This document shows positions 1-8,465 of a DNA stretch of 64,000 nt, piece by piece (position 1 is the stretch's first letter; the number at the start of each line of letters is the position of its first letter). The stretch covers positions 1 to 64,000 of the forward strand of contig JBBDLF010000040.1 of NCBI GenBank assembly GCA_040879025.1, in the 5' to 3' direction. Source of the stretch: JBBDLF01 sp040879025 (GTDB lineage: Bacteria; Pseudomonadota; Gammaproteobacteria; Pseudomonadales; Pseudohongiellaceae). Under the pieces are notes generated by a model. The model was given only the letters and a program-made list of their open reading frames with translations. It did no database searches and had not been told where the DNA came from. A program made the translations under genes and the position numbers.

Positions 1-42
1 CGGCGACACGCGACAGGCTCCGCAGAGGCGGTACAGAATTAA
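1..42 (+). CDS. C-terminal tail of an upstream gene (partial)
   Basis: The frame beginning at base 1 is open for 13 codons and ends with TAA just before cvpA. The visible tail (RRHATGSAEAVQN) is too short to identify. In many gammaproteobacteria the gene before cvpA is dedD, encoding a SPOR-domain cell-division protein, so dedD is the first guess from position only. Confidence 0.3.
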   Translation, partial: RRHATGSAEAVQN

Positions 43-54
43 TCAGAGGTTCCC

Positions 55-570
55 TTGGGCGCAGAGGTCTTGAATCAATCACTCGGACTGAATTGGGTTG
101 ACGTTATCATTCTCGCAATTGTATTGGTATCGTGCCTGTTCGGTCTCTGGCGCGGTCTGGTCAGGGAGGTTTTTTCACTGGTCACCTGGGTGGTGGCCAT
201 TGTAGTCGCCAGGATATACGCGGATTATCTGGCGCCCTTGCTCACCGTGTTCGAGGGAGAGATGACCCGGTACGTCGCGGCATTTGCGATACTGTTTCTC
301 GCTACCATGATAGTGGGAACCCTGATCAATCATTTCCTGAGCAAGCTGATTACCATTGCCGGGCTCAAGTTCACCGACAGACTGCTGGGCGGTGTGTTCG
401 GTGTGGTTCGCGGCGGAATCATTGTATTGCTGATTATTTTCTTTGCAGGTTCGTTTGTAGCCAGTTCACCGGCATGGCAACAGTCCAGGTTGATACCCTA
501 TGGAATTGCCATGATCGATTGGTCCAGGATTTTCGTCGGTGATTTCACCGACACCAACGCACCGCTGTGA
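55..570 (+). CDS. cvpA: CvpA family inner-membrane protein
   Basis: This encodes a 171-residue integral membrane protein of the CvpA (colicin V production) family. About four hydrophobic segments are visible, near residues 15-30, 40-55, 70-90 and 115-135, with the family-typical WVDVIILAIVLVS opening and a Gly-Arg-rich FGVVRGG stretch before the last segment. CvpA was named for colicin V export in E. coli and is linked to envelope integrity; its molecular activity is not settled. The start used is TTG; no in-frame ATG lies before the first membrane segment. purF follows after 27 bases, the classical cvpA-purF operon order. Confidence 0.9.
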   Translation: MGAEVLNQSLGLNWVDVIILAIVLVSCLFGLWRGLVREVFSLVTWVVAIVVARIYADYLAPLLTVFEGEMTRYVAAFAILFLATMIVGTLINHFLSKLITIAGLKFTDRLLGGVFGVVRGGIIVLLIIFFAGSFVASSPAWQQSRLIPYGIAMIDWSRIFVGDFTDTNAPL

Positions 571-597
571 TGCGGGCATAATTTGTGGGGTTTTAAC

Positions 598-2124
598 ATG
601 TGTGGGCTGGTTGGTGTAGTAGCAAATTCTCGTGTGGGGGTCTGTCTTTATGACACCCTCACTGTCTTGCAACACCGAGGGCAGGACGCCGCCGGAATCA
701 TGACCAGCGACAATGGCAAGCTGAACCTTCGCAAGGACAACGGGCTGGTACGTGATGTGTTTCGCACCCGTCACATGCGGCGGCTCACAGGCAACATGGG
801 AATAGGGCACGTGCGCTATCCTACCGCGGGCAGTTCCAGTCCGGCACTGGCACAACCATTCTATGTCAACTCACCTTATGGGCTGAGCATTGCCCATAAC
901 GGCAATTTGACCAACACATCCGAACTCTGCCGTGATCTGTTTACTGAAGACCTGCGTCACATCAATACCGATTCTGACTCCGAGGCGCTTCTGAACGTCT
1001 TCGCTCACGAACTACAGCAGCGAGGCAAGGTAACGCCGTTGCCGGAGGATGTCTTTGCCGCCATTGAGGGCGTACATCGTCGCTGCCGCGGGGGTTATGC
1101 GGCGGTCATTATGCTGTCCGGGTATGGCATCGTCGGATTCCGTGACCGCAACGGTATCAGACCTTTGGTATTCGGTAGCCGCGAAACTGCCAAGGGCAAG
1201 GACTACATGATGGCTTCCGAGAGCGTGGCACTGGATTCCCAGGGTTTTACAGTTGAAAGGGACGTGGGTCCGGGCGAAGCGGTCTATGTGGATGTCGAAG
1301 GCAATCTCCATACCCGAGACTGTTCCGAACCGGGCCTGCATACGCCCTGTATTTTTGAACACGTTTACTTCGCCAGACCGGATTCAATGATGGACAGCAT
1401 CTCTGTCTACAAGGCCAGGCTGCGTATGGGCGAAAAGCTGGCCGACAAGATCAGGCGACTCCGCCCGGTCAATGACATTGACGTGGTAATCCCCATTCCC
1501 GATACCAGCAGAACCTCGGCGCTGGTGTTGGCCAACAGGTTAGGGCTGAAGTATCGCGAAGGCTTCGTTAAAAACCGCTACATCGGCCGCACGTTTATCA
1601 TGCCGGGTCAAAGCCAGAGGAAAAAATCGGTACGGCAGAAACTCAATGCGATTGAACTGGAATTCAAGGGAAAAAACGTGTTGCTGGTGGACGATTCCAT
1701 TGTGCGTGGCACCACGTGTAAACAGATAATCCAGATGGCGCGTGAGGCCGGCGCGAACAAGGTCTACTTCGCCTCGGCCTCGCCTCCTGTTCGCTATCCC
1801 AATGTTTATGGCATCGACATGCCGGCGGCCAGTGAACTCATTGCCCACGGGCGAACGGATGAGGAAGTGCAGGAACTGATTGGCGCCGACTGGCTTGTGT
1901 TCCAGGACCTGCAGGACCTTGTGGACTCCGCTTCAGAAGGCAATCCCGACATCACCCGCTTTGAATGTTCCGTATTTGACGGTTACTACATAACCGGTGA
2001 TGTCGATGAAATTTATCTGAAGCGCCTGGAAAATCTTCGCAGCGAAGTGGCGAGAATCAATCAGAGCAAAAACGGCAGTGACAAGGAAAATAACATGTAT
2101 GCCGATTTGCATAACGATGGTTAA
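598..2124 (+). CDS. purF: Amidophosphoribosyltransferase PurF
   Basis: PurF catalyses the first committed step of de novo purine synthesis, converting PRPP and glutamine to 5-phosphoribosylamine. The protein is 508 residues, usual for the family. The start at 598 is fixed because the second residue must be the catalytic Cys of the N-terminal nucleophile glutaminase domain (MCGLVGVV). The open frame runs further upstream, but that would bury the Cys. The C-terminal half is a phosphoribosyltransferase domain with the PRPP-binding signature VLLVDDSIVRGTT near residues 361-373. It follows cvpA. The metZ gene that often follows purF in pseudomonads is absent; a MoxR cluster follows instead. Confidence 0.97.
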   Translation: MCGLVGVVANSRVGVCLYDTLTVLQHRGQDAAGIMTSDNGKLNLRKDNGLVRDVFRTRHMRRLTGNMGIGHVRYPTAGSSSPALAQPFYVNSPYGLSIAHNGNLTNTSELCRDLFTEDLRHINTDSDSEALLNVFAHELQQRGKVTPLPEDVFAAIEGVHRRCRGGYAAVIMLSGYGIVGFRDRNGIRPLVFGSRETAKGKDYMMASESVALDSQGFTVERDVGPGEAVYVDVEGNLHTRDCSEPGLHTPCIFEHVYFARPDSMMDSISVYKARLRMGEKLADKIRRLRPVNDIDVVIPIPDTSRTSALVLANRLGLKYREGFVKNRYIGRTFIMPGQSQRKKSVRQKLNAIELEFKGKNVLLVDDSIVRGTTCKQIIQMAREAGANKVYFASASPPVRYPNVYGIDMPAASELIAHGRTDEEVQELIGADWLVFQDLQDLVDSASEGNPDITRFECSVFDGYYITGDVDEIYLKRLENLRSEVARINQSKNGSDKENNMYADLHNDG

Positions 2125-2219
2125 GGATGGTTAAAGGAAAAATGCATAGGGTAGCGATGACTGAGTGACTGTACACCGGCAAAGTCGTGATCCGATAACC
2201 AGGTTAAAGAGAGAATTGA

Positions 2220-3197
2220 ATGTTGCGTGTCAACCCGAATAATATTGCCTCGCCGGTCCAGCCAGGCCGTGACGAGTTACACAAAAAGGTGGAATTGGCG
2301 GTTACCGAAATCAGCAAAGCCTTGTTGGGCAAGGAACAACAGATCAGGCTCGCCTTGTGTTGTCTGTTCTCCGGCGGCCACCTGCTGATTGAAGACCTGC
2401 CGGGAATGGGGAAGACCACGCTCTCGCACGCTCTTGCCAGAGTATTCGGCCTCGTTTACAACCGCATTCAGTTTACCAGTGACCTGTTGCCCACGGACAT
2501 TCTCGGCCTTTCTGTCTTTGATCAACCTTCAGGCCAGTTCAGCTTTCATCCTGGTCCTATTTTTGCCCAGTTGGTGCTGGCCGACGAGATCAACCGCACC
2601 ACGCCAAAAACCCAGAGCGCCCTGCTGGAAGCCATGGAAGAAGGCCAGGTTACCGTGGAGGGCGAAACGCGCGTATTGCCGGAACCGTTTTTTGTCATCG
2701 CCACGCAAAACCCGGTGACACTGGCGGGAACCTATGCTCTGCCGGAGTCCCAACTGGACCGTTTTCTGATGCGTCTGGCGATCGGCTATCCGGACCAGAA
2801 AGCGGAACGTGAATTATTGGAGCAGAATCTGGATCGCAGTCAGGCTGACAATATAGTGCAATGTTTGTCAGAAAAAGATATCAAGACGTTCCGCGAACTT
2901 TCCACCCAGGTCAAAGCCAGTGATGCACTGCTCGATTACCTGCAGCGCCTGATCGCCTATTCACGCGACCGCGAGGAGTTCCACTATGGCCTGTCGCCCC
3001 GTGGCAGCCTCGCGGTAATACGCGCCGCCCGAACCTGGGCATTGATGAATGGCCGGGATCATATCGTACCGGAAGATGTACAAACCATTCTTCCCCCGGT
3101 GGTGGAACACCGATTGCGTGCAAACAGTGACGACGACGGCCATACAGGTGCGTCTCTGGCACAGCGCCTGCTGAACGAAGTCGATGTATTCGATTGA
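2220..3197 (+). CDS. MoxR family AAA+ ATPase (first copy)
   Basis: This is a 325-residue MoxR-type AAA+ ATPase, a chaperone-like family that acts with VWA or DUF58 partner proteins on envelope or metalloenzyme maturation. Walker A (GMGKTT) lies at about residues 62-67 and Walker B (LVLADEIN) at about 118-125. The family motifs around ATQNP and LPESQLDRF follow, then the C-terminal lid. Its stop overlaps the start of a DUF58 gene, and a TgpA-type transglutaminase follows. The same three-gene order occurs in Pseudomonas aeruginosa next to tgpA. A second MoxR lies at 12983-13942 on the other strand. Confidence 0.93.
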   Translation: MLRVNPNNIASPVQPGRDELHKKVELAVTEISKALLGKEQQIRLALCCLFSGGHLLIEDLPGMGKTTLSHALARVFGLVYNRIQFTSDLLPTDILGLSVFDQPSGQFSFHPGPIFAQLVLADEINRTTPKTQSALLEAMEEGQVTVEGETRVLPEPFFVIATQNPVTLAGTYALPESQLDRFLMRLAIGYPDQKAERELLEQNLDRSQADNIVQCLSEKDIKTFRELSTQVKASDALLDYLQRLIAYSRDREEFHYGLSPRGSLAVIRAARTWALMNGRDHIVPEDVQTILPPVVEHRLRANSDDDGHTGASLAQRLLNEVDVFD

Positions 3198-4192
3198 TGG
3201 CAACGCGAGCCAAAAGTCTGGGAAGCTGGTTTGACAAGCGATTTCAGGACTGGCTCAGGCGCCATCTTCCCGCAACGGATTCAATCACCCTTAATCGCAG
3301 GATTATTTTCATACTGCCTACACGTCAGGGCATGCTGTTCGTTGCCGCCGCCGCCGTGGTATTTGTCGCAGCGATCAACTATGCAATCAGTCTGGGTTTT
3401 GCGCTGGCATTTTTAATGGCAAGCCTGTTTATCATTTCCATTCTCCACGGTTTCAATAATCTGAACGGTCTGGAATTGACCGGACTGCCGGTGCAGTCGG
3501 CGTTCGTCGGTGAAGACATTGGGATGAACGTGTTGCTAAGCCGCAATTCCCGGCGCCGACACGAAGCGCTGGAACTGCGGTTTCCCGGAAGTAATATTAC
3601 CCGGGCCAACGTGGTCAGCCATGACCAGGAAAAAGTCAGCATCTATATCAAGGCAACCCGGCGCGGCAGGTTCGGGGCTCCACGGTTGCGAGTGGAGTCC
3701 ACCTTTCCCCTCGGACTAACGCGGGCATGGTCGATTGTTGATCTTAATCTGCATTCTCTCATTTATCCCAAACCGGTACGTTTCCAACTCGAACGGCTCA
3801 ACCGGTCGGGCGGCGATACCGGCGATGCAGTGGTCAATCTGCCTGGCAGTGAGGATTTTTACGGTCTTCGGGCTTACCAGGCGGGTGACTCCATCAAACA
3901 GATCGCCTGGAAGAGCCTGGCCCGAGGCCAGGGGATACACGTCAAACAGTTCGTGGAAACTGCCGACAAGCGTCTCTGGCTTGACTGGGACATGTTCTAC
4001 GGACTGTCCACTGAAGATCGCCTGTCTCGTCTGTGCTATGGTGTTCTGAAGCTCTCCTGCGGCAACAGCCCCTTCGGGCTGCGCCTGCCGGACGTCAGGA
4101 TTGACCCGGCTCTGGGCGCGGCACACAAGCAAAAGCTGCTACGGACGCTGGCCTTGTATCAGATGGACAGCAACCCGAAAGAACAGGATTGA
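3197..4192 (+). CDS. DUF58 domain protein
   Basis: This encodes a 331-residue DUF58 protein. Two hydrophobic stretches near residues 40-85 indicate N-terminal membrane anchoring. The conserved DUF58 block containing DFYGLRAYQAGDSIKQIAWK lies near residue 220, ahead of a region resembling a degenerate VWA fold. DUF58 proteins are the usual partners of MoxR ATPases. The ATG at 3197 overlaps the moxR stop by one base (TGATG), which implies translational coupling. A TTG one codon earlier is possible but less likely. The exact biochemical role is unknown. Confidence 0.88.
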   Translation: MATRAKSLGSWFDKRFQDWLRRHLPATDSITLNRRIIFILPTRQGMLFVAAAAVVFVAAINYAISLGFALAFLMASLFIISILHGFNNLNGLELTGLPVQSAFVGEDIGMNVLLSRNSRRRHEALELRFPGSNITRANVVSHDQEKVSIYIKATRRGRFGAPRLRVESTFPLGLTRAWSIVDLNLHSLIYPKPVRFQLERLNRSGGDTGDAVVNLPGSEDFYGLRAYQAGDSIKQIAWKSLARGQGIHVKQFVETADKRLWLDWDMFYGLSTEDRLSRLCYGVLKLSCGNSPFGLRLPDVRIDPALGAAHKQKLLRTLALYQMDSNPKEQD

Positions 4193-4198
4193 CGACTC

Positions 4199-6253
4199 AT
4201 GAGTGGAGAAAGTCGCCAGGGCGATATTCTGTACCAGATTCCGCGTGAGGCATTGATGTGGGTACTGACTGCCGTGGTGCTCGTAATTCTGCCACAGGTA
4301 CTCAATGTGCCGATGTGGGTGCTGGCCATCGCGCTGGCATGTGTTGTCTTGCGAATTCTGATTCACACGGGCAGGATAAATTACCCTGACCGTCGGTTAC
4401 GCGCCGTTCTGGTTACTGTTACCCTGATGCTGGCTGTCGTGCAATTGCGGGATCTGGGTGTCGGACTTGAATCGGCAACGGCATTGTTGACTCTTGGGTT
4501 TGTATTCAAACTCATTGAGATGCAATACAAGCGCGACATTTATGTTGTGATTTCGCTTTGCTATGTCATGGCGCTGGTTGCATTCATCTATTCCCAGAGT
4601 GCACTCACTACGGCCTATATCAGCCTGGTTTTGTTTGTTACCGCCATTGCCATGGTCGCTCTCAACCGATCCGCCGGCGTGAAGGACGCCGGCGGCACTC
4701 CCCGCCTGGCCCTGAAGATTTCACTCCAGGCAGTGCCGCTGATGGTGGTTTTGTTTCTGATCTTCCCCCGTCTTGCGCCTCTTTGGGCCGTGCCCATGCC
4801 ATCAGGAGGGACGACGGGCGTAAGTGACGAAATGACACCGGGGGACATCAGCAGCCTGGGGCGGTCGGCGGAACTCGCGTTTCGAGTCAAATTTGAAAAT
4901 TCCTTGCCACCGCTGCATGAAAGCCTGTATTGGCGGGGCCTGGTACTGGACGAGTTTGACGGCCAAACCTGGTCACGGAGCGGTCGAAATTTCTATGGGG
5001 GACGTGGGTCTGCTATCGGACCAGATTGGGAAGGGCGGTCAGAGCGGGGAGGCGTAGCGCTGGAATATGATGTCATTCTGGAACCCACACGGCAGGAGTG
5101 GTTGTTCGGGCTGCATCTGGCTGAACGGGTTTCCGGCAATGTGAGTCAGACAATCAACTTTGAGTTGTTTAATTCGGAACTTGTGACCCAGCGTTTTGGC
5201 TACCGGCTCCGGACATATCCGCGGTACCGTACCGACATCATGCTTCTGGATCGTTTGCGCAGGCGTAATCTGGAGATTCCGGAAGCCGGCAATGACAGAG
5301 CCCGGCAATTTGCCACAGATTTACGCGCTTCGGTGAATACTGACAGGGAATTTGCCCGGGCGGTGCTGGCTCATTTTCAGCAGGAAGAGTTTTACTATAC
5401 TCTCAATCCGCCATTGCTTGGCGACAACAGCGTAGATGAATTTCTGTTTTCCACGCGGCAGGGATTTTGTGAACACTATGCCAGCAGTTTTACCTACCTG
5501 ATGCGCTCAGTCGGCATCCCCGCGCGTGTCGTTGTCGGCTATCAGGGCGCGGAATATAACCGGTTCGAAGATTACTTGATGGTGTACCAGTACAACGCCC
5601 ATGCGTGGTCGGAAGTCTGGCTGGAAGGCGAGGGGTGGATTCGTTTCGATCCAACCGGTGCCGTATCTCCGGAGCGGATTACCCTGGGAGTAGAGGCGGT
5701 ATTGCAAAACCAGCCGGGGTTTCTGAGCGAATCCTTTTTCTCGCGCTACCGAAGTATGAGCTGGCTCAACACACTGCGATTGCGTATGGATGCGCTGGAG
5801 TATGAATGGAACCGAAGAGTGGTGTCTTACAATGACGAACGGCAAATGCAGCTGTTGCAGAGTATTCTCGGCGATGCGACAGAGCGCAGAATACTGATAC
5901 TGCTGGTGGCTCTTGTCGGAGTCGTGGTGCTTGTGTTGGCATTTTCCATCATCCGTTTCAACGGAAGACGACTTGATCCGGTGACACGGCTGTATTTTGC
6001 ATTTTGCGATGATCTGCGACGCGCGGGGATGCCAAGGAACAAAGGTGAGGGACCACTGGATTTCTGCCGCCGTATAGAGTTGTCAAGGCCGGACCTGGCA
6101 GAGCGGGCACACGCATTTACGCGCCTGTATATGCAACTTCAGTACGAATCAATACCGCAGGATCCAAAAGGAAGGCAGAATCGCGAAGCGCATCGGCAAT
6201 TACGCAAACTGCTGATGCGATCACGCCTGGGAATGGTTCCGTTCCTGCGGTAA
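4199..6253 (+). CDS. tgpA: TgpA-type membrane transglutaminase-like protein
   Basis: This 684-residue protein has an N-terminal block of five to six membrane segments (about residues 12-200, DUF3488), then a periplasmic transglutaminase-like domain, one more membrane segment near residue 570 and a C-terminal DUF4129-like tail. The catalytic triad can be read as Cys424 (GFCEHYAS), His468 (NAHAWSEVW) and Asp484 (RFDPTG). P. aeruginosa TgpA, the named relative, is reported to be essential for viability. The substrate is not known. It closes the moxR-DUF58-tgpA operon, six bases after the DUF58 stop. Confidence 0.9.
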   Translation: MSGESRQGDILYQIPREALMWVLTAVVLVILPQVLNVPMWVLAIALACVVLRILIHTGRINYPDRRLRAVLVTVTLMLAVVQLRDLGVGLESATALLTLGFVFKLIEMQYKRDIYVVISLCYVMALVAFIYSQSALTTAYISLVLFVTAIAMVALNRSAGVKDAGGTPRLALKISLQAVPLMVVLFLIFPRLAPLWAVPMPSGGTTGVSDEMTPGDISSLGRSAELAFRVKFENSLPPLHESLYWRGLVLDEFDGQTWSRSGRNFYGGRGSAIGPDWEGRSERGGVALEYDVILEPTRQEWLFGLHLAERVSGNVSQTINFELFNSELVTQRFGYRLRTYPRYRTDIMLLDRLRRRNLEIPEAGNDRARQFATDLRASVNTDREFARAVLAHFQQEEFYYTLNPPLLGDNSVDEFLFSTRQGFCEHYASSFTYLMRSVGIPARVVVGYQGAEYNRFEDYLMVYQYNAHAWSEVWLEGEGWIRFDPTGAVSPERITLGVEAVLQNQPGFLSESFFSRYRSMSWLNTLRLRMDALEYEWNRRVVSYNDERQMQLLQSILGDATERRILILLVALVGVVVLVLAFSIIRFNGRRLDPVTRLYFAFCDDLRRAGMPRNKGEGPLDFCRRIELSRPDLAERAHAFTRLYMQLQYESIPQDPKGRQNREAHRQLRKLLMRSRLGMVPFLR

Positions 6254-6267
6254 CGGACCCGCCCTGG

Positions 6268-6615
6268 TCAGGCTCCCTTGACCTTGAAACCCGCGATTTC
6301 CAGCGCTTTTTTCACCGTTTCCCTGTGGTCTCCCTGAATTTCAACCTGTTCCGGTTTTACCGTACCCCCGGTGCCGCATTTTTTCTTCAGGGTTTTGATG
6401 AAATCACGGGTATCGCCGGAGCCGGTATCCAGTCCTGTAATAACAGTGACACCAGCCCCCTTTCTGCCCTTGGTTTCGTATCGTAACCGGATGATGCCGT
6501 CAGAGGCGGCTCCGGTAGATGTGCGTTTGCAGGCGCAATTTGCAATTGGCCTGGAGCAGGCGGGGCATAGCCTGCCGGTTTCGGAAGAATAGACAGGTCG
6601 GGAATTTCTTTCCAT
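6268..6615 (-). CDS. yciH: SUI1/YciH family translation factor
   Basis: This is a 115-residue protein with the SUI1/eIF1 fold: a basic RLRYETKGRKG strand, then VTVITGLD, and the C-terminal VEIQGDHRETVKKAL signature. Bacterial YciH influences start-codon fidelity in vitro, like eIF1. A short N-terminal region carries four cysteines (LCPACSRPIANCAC), which may bind zinc. The gene sits alone between two converging envelope operons and ends 15 bases after tgpA on the opposite strand. Confidence 0.9.
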   Translation of the reverse strand: MERNSRPVYSSETGRLCPACSRPIANCACKRTSTGAASDGIIRLRYETKGRKGAGVTVITGLDTGSGDTRDFIKTLKKKCGTGGTVKPEQVEIQGDHRETVKKALEIAGFKVKGA

Positions 6616-6707
6616 GAAACAACCTTGGGTTCAGGCGCTATGGTCTGACGTATTATGCTCAGGGTTATGCTTCGGTCTCATAGTTGCGTTTCACACCCAG
6701 GTTACCT

Positions 6708-8465
6708 TCAAACCTTATACAACGGTGGCAACCGATAGTCGACATCACGGCGATTTTTACGCCGCTGATCACGGTGTTCTCCGCGAAGGGCCCCGACAAT
6801 AGCGCTGAGTCGTTTGGCGTCAAAACTGGAAACGCCCTGGCTCCCGTACAGTTTCGACTGCAACTGTACGCATGCCTCGCGCAGTTCCGGATGATCGTGC
6901 TGGCGCAATAAATCATCCATCGTGAATACCAGGTCGTGTTCCAGGTGGTGCCGGGACCAGACGATCAAGGCATCATGTATTGCGGGTAAATCGTATTGGC
7001 TGCAGGCACGTTTTAACGCCGCGAACGCCGCCGGTTCATGTCGTTGCGGACTGAAATGCAGCTTGACGGCGGCAATTTTCCGCCCCAGCAATGCCCGCAA
7101 ACTGAAGCCTGAATGACGAACCAGCATTCCGTAGGCCGCGATGGCTGTTCCCAGCAGCAACAGAGTGACAAGCAGGGTAATCCAGAAGCGCGGGATTGCG
7201 ATCAAGGTAGCTTCGTTCTGGCTGTCAATCTGATCCTGACCCAAGGCGGGAGCGCTGGACGGCTGGTCAATACCGGTGTCGGCGACACTCTGTTCGGCTG
7301 GTAGCCGGCCTTCCACCGTCGCGACGGTGAGGCGGGTTTCCGGAATGCTCGCGCTTTTCAGTTGCGATGTGTCGGTGTCCCACCAGGTCACGTTAACCGC
7401 CGGAACCGTGATGAATCCTGGAGCCGTGGGCACTATGGAGGAGGTTTCCACCCGGGTGCCGACTATCTGTCCTTCAACGAATGTTCTGCTGATCGCGGGC
7501 GGTTCGGCATACAGATTCGCGTCTTCGACACTATCATTGCTGAAAGCGGGAAGCATGGCACCATCAAGACCTTCCGCCCTCAGCGTCAGCGTGCGCTCTA
7601 TCGTGTCCCCCACACGCATATCGGTAATGTCACTGCTCCAGCTTTCCTCGATACTGACATCGGAAGCAGGCAGCCAGTAGTTGACGTTGCGGCTGGCTTC
7701 GGGTCGCTCCATAACGTCGACCGTGGTTCCCTCAATGAACGCGGTCACTCTTCGGGTATTAGGATTGCGGAAGACAAAATTGCTCGAGCCGTCGGTTACT
7801 TCGCCGCGAAACATAATGTCGGGAATTTCAAGCGAGCCGCTGCGTTGTGGAAAAATCACATACCGCATCTCATACACTCCGTAGCGCACCCCCTCGACCA
7901 GTCGTTCATACTGATTCGGCGAACCGATCATCTCGATTACCGTGTCCGCCATCTCCAGCGGCGTAAACTGCGGATTACGAATACCGTTGATGGTGTAATG
8001 CAGCCGGATGGTAAAAAGCAGTTGCTCCTGTACGTACACCGATTCCTTGTTGACCTCGGTTTCCAAAAACAGTTCATTCCCCGGCTGGTTTGACGTGGCA
8101 CCTCGGTTAAGCACGGTGATTGTGATGGTTTCGGTAAACTCACCGCCAACCTCTATGGGCGGAATTTCCAGTTCGCCTTCCCGTTGGGGAAAGAGCTCTA
8201 TTTCGAAATCCACCCAGGATTCCACCTGGTTATTGAAATTACGGAACTGACTGGAGGTACTGGAACTGAGTATTTCAAAGTCGCCATTCTCGGTCAGCGG
8301 ACTCAGGTCGGGCGGTGACACCTGACGCTGAAATACCCTGATGCTGTATTGCAGTGTATCCCCCATCGCTACTTCGGTGTTGCTGACACTGGCTTCGATG
8401 TCCTGTGCGGCAGCGAAGCCGGAAAGGATCATTAATACAACAGCGGCTATTGTACGGCTTACCAT
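6708..8465 (-). CDS. batD: BatD family protein
   Basis: This encodes a 585-residue BatD (aerotolerance-cluster) protein. A signal peptide is visible (MVSRTIAAVVLMILSGFAAA, cleavage before QDIEA). A long beta-rich periplasmic part follows, and a single membrane segment near residues 425-445 precedes a cytoplasmic C-terminal tail. BatD belongs to the Bat cluster first described in Bacteroides, where its role in oxygen tolerance or envelope stress is only partly understood. It is the last gene of the minus-strand MoxR cluster, and its start overlaps the VWA-TPR gene by 7 bases. Confidence 0.88.
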   Translation of the reverse strand: MVSRTIAAVVLMILSGFAAAQDIEASVSNTEVAMGDTLQYSIRVFQRQVSPPDLSPLTENGDFEILSSSTSSQFRNFNNQVESWVDFEIELFPQREGELEIPPIEVGGEFTETITITVLNRGATSNQPGNELFLETEVNKESVYVQEQLLFTIRLHYTINGIRNPQFTPLEMADTVIEMIGSPNQYERLVEGVRYGVYEMRYVIFPQRSGSLEIPDIMFRGEVTDGSSNFVFRNPNTRRVTAFIEGTTVDVMERPEASRNVNYWLPASDVSIEESWSSDITDMRVGDTIERTLTLRAEGLDGAMLPAFSNDSVEDANLYAEPPAISRTFVEGQIVGTRVETSSIVPTAPGFITVPAVNVTWWDTDTSQLKSASIPETRLTVATVEGRLPAEQSVADTGIDQPSSAPALGQDQIDSQNEATLIAIPRFWITLLVTLLLLGTAIAAYGMLVRHSGFSLRALLGRKIAAVKLHFSPQRHEPAAFAALKRACSQYDLPAIHDALIVWSRHHLEHDLVFTMDDLLRQHDHPELREACVQLQSKLYGSQGVSSFDAKRLSAIVGALRGEHRDQRRKNRRDVDYRLPPLYKV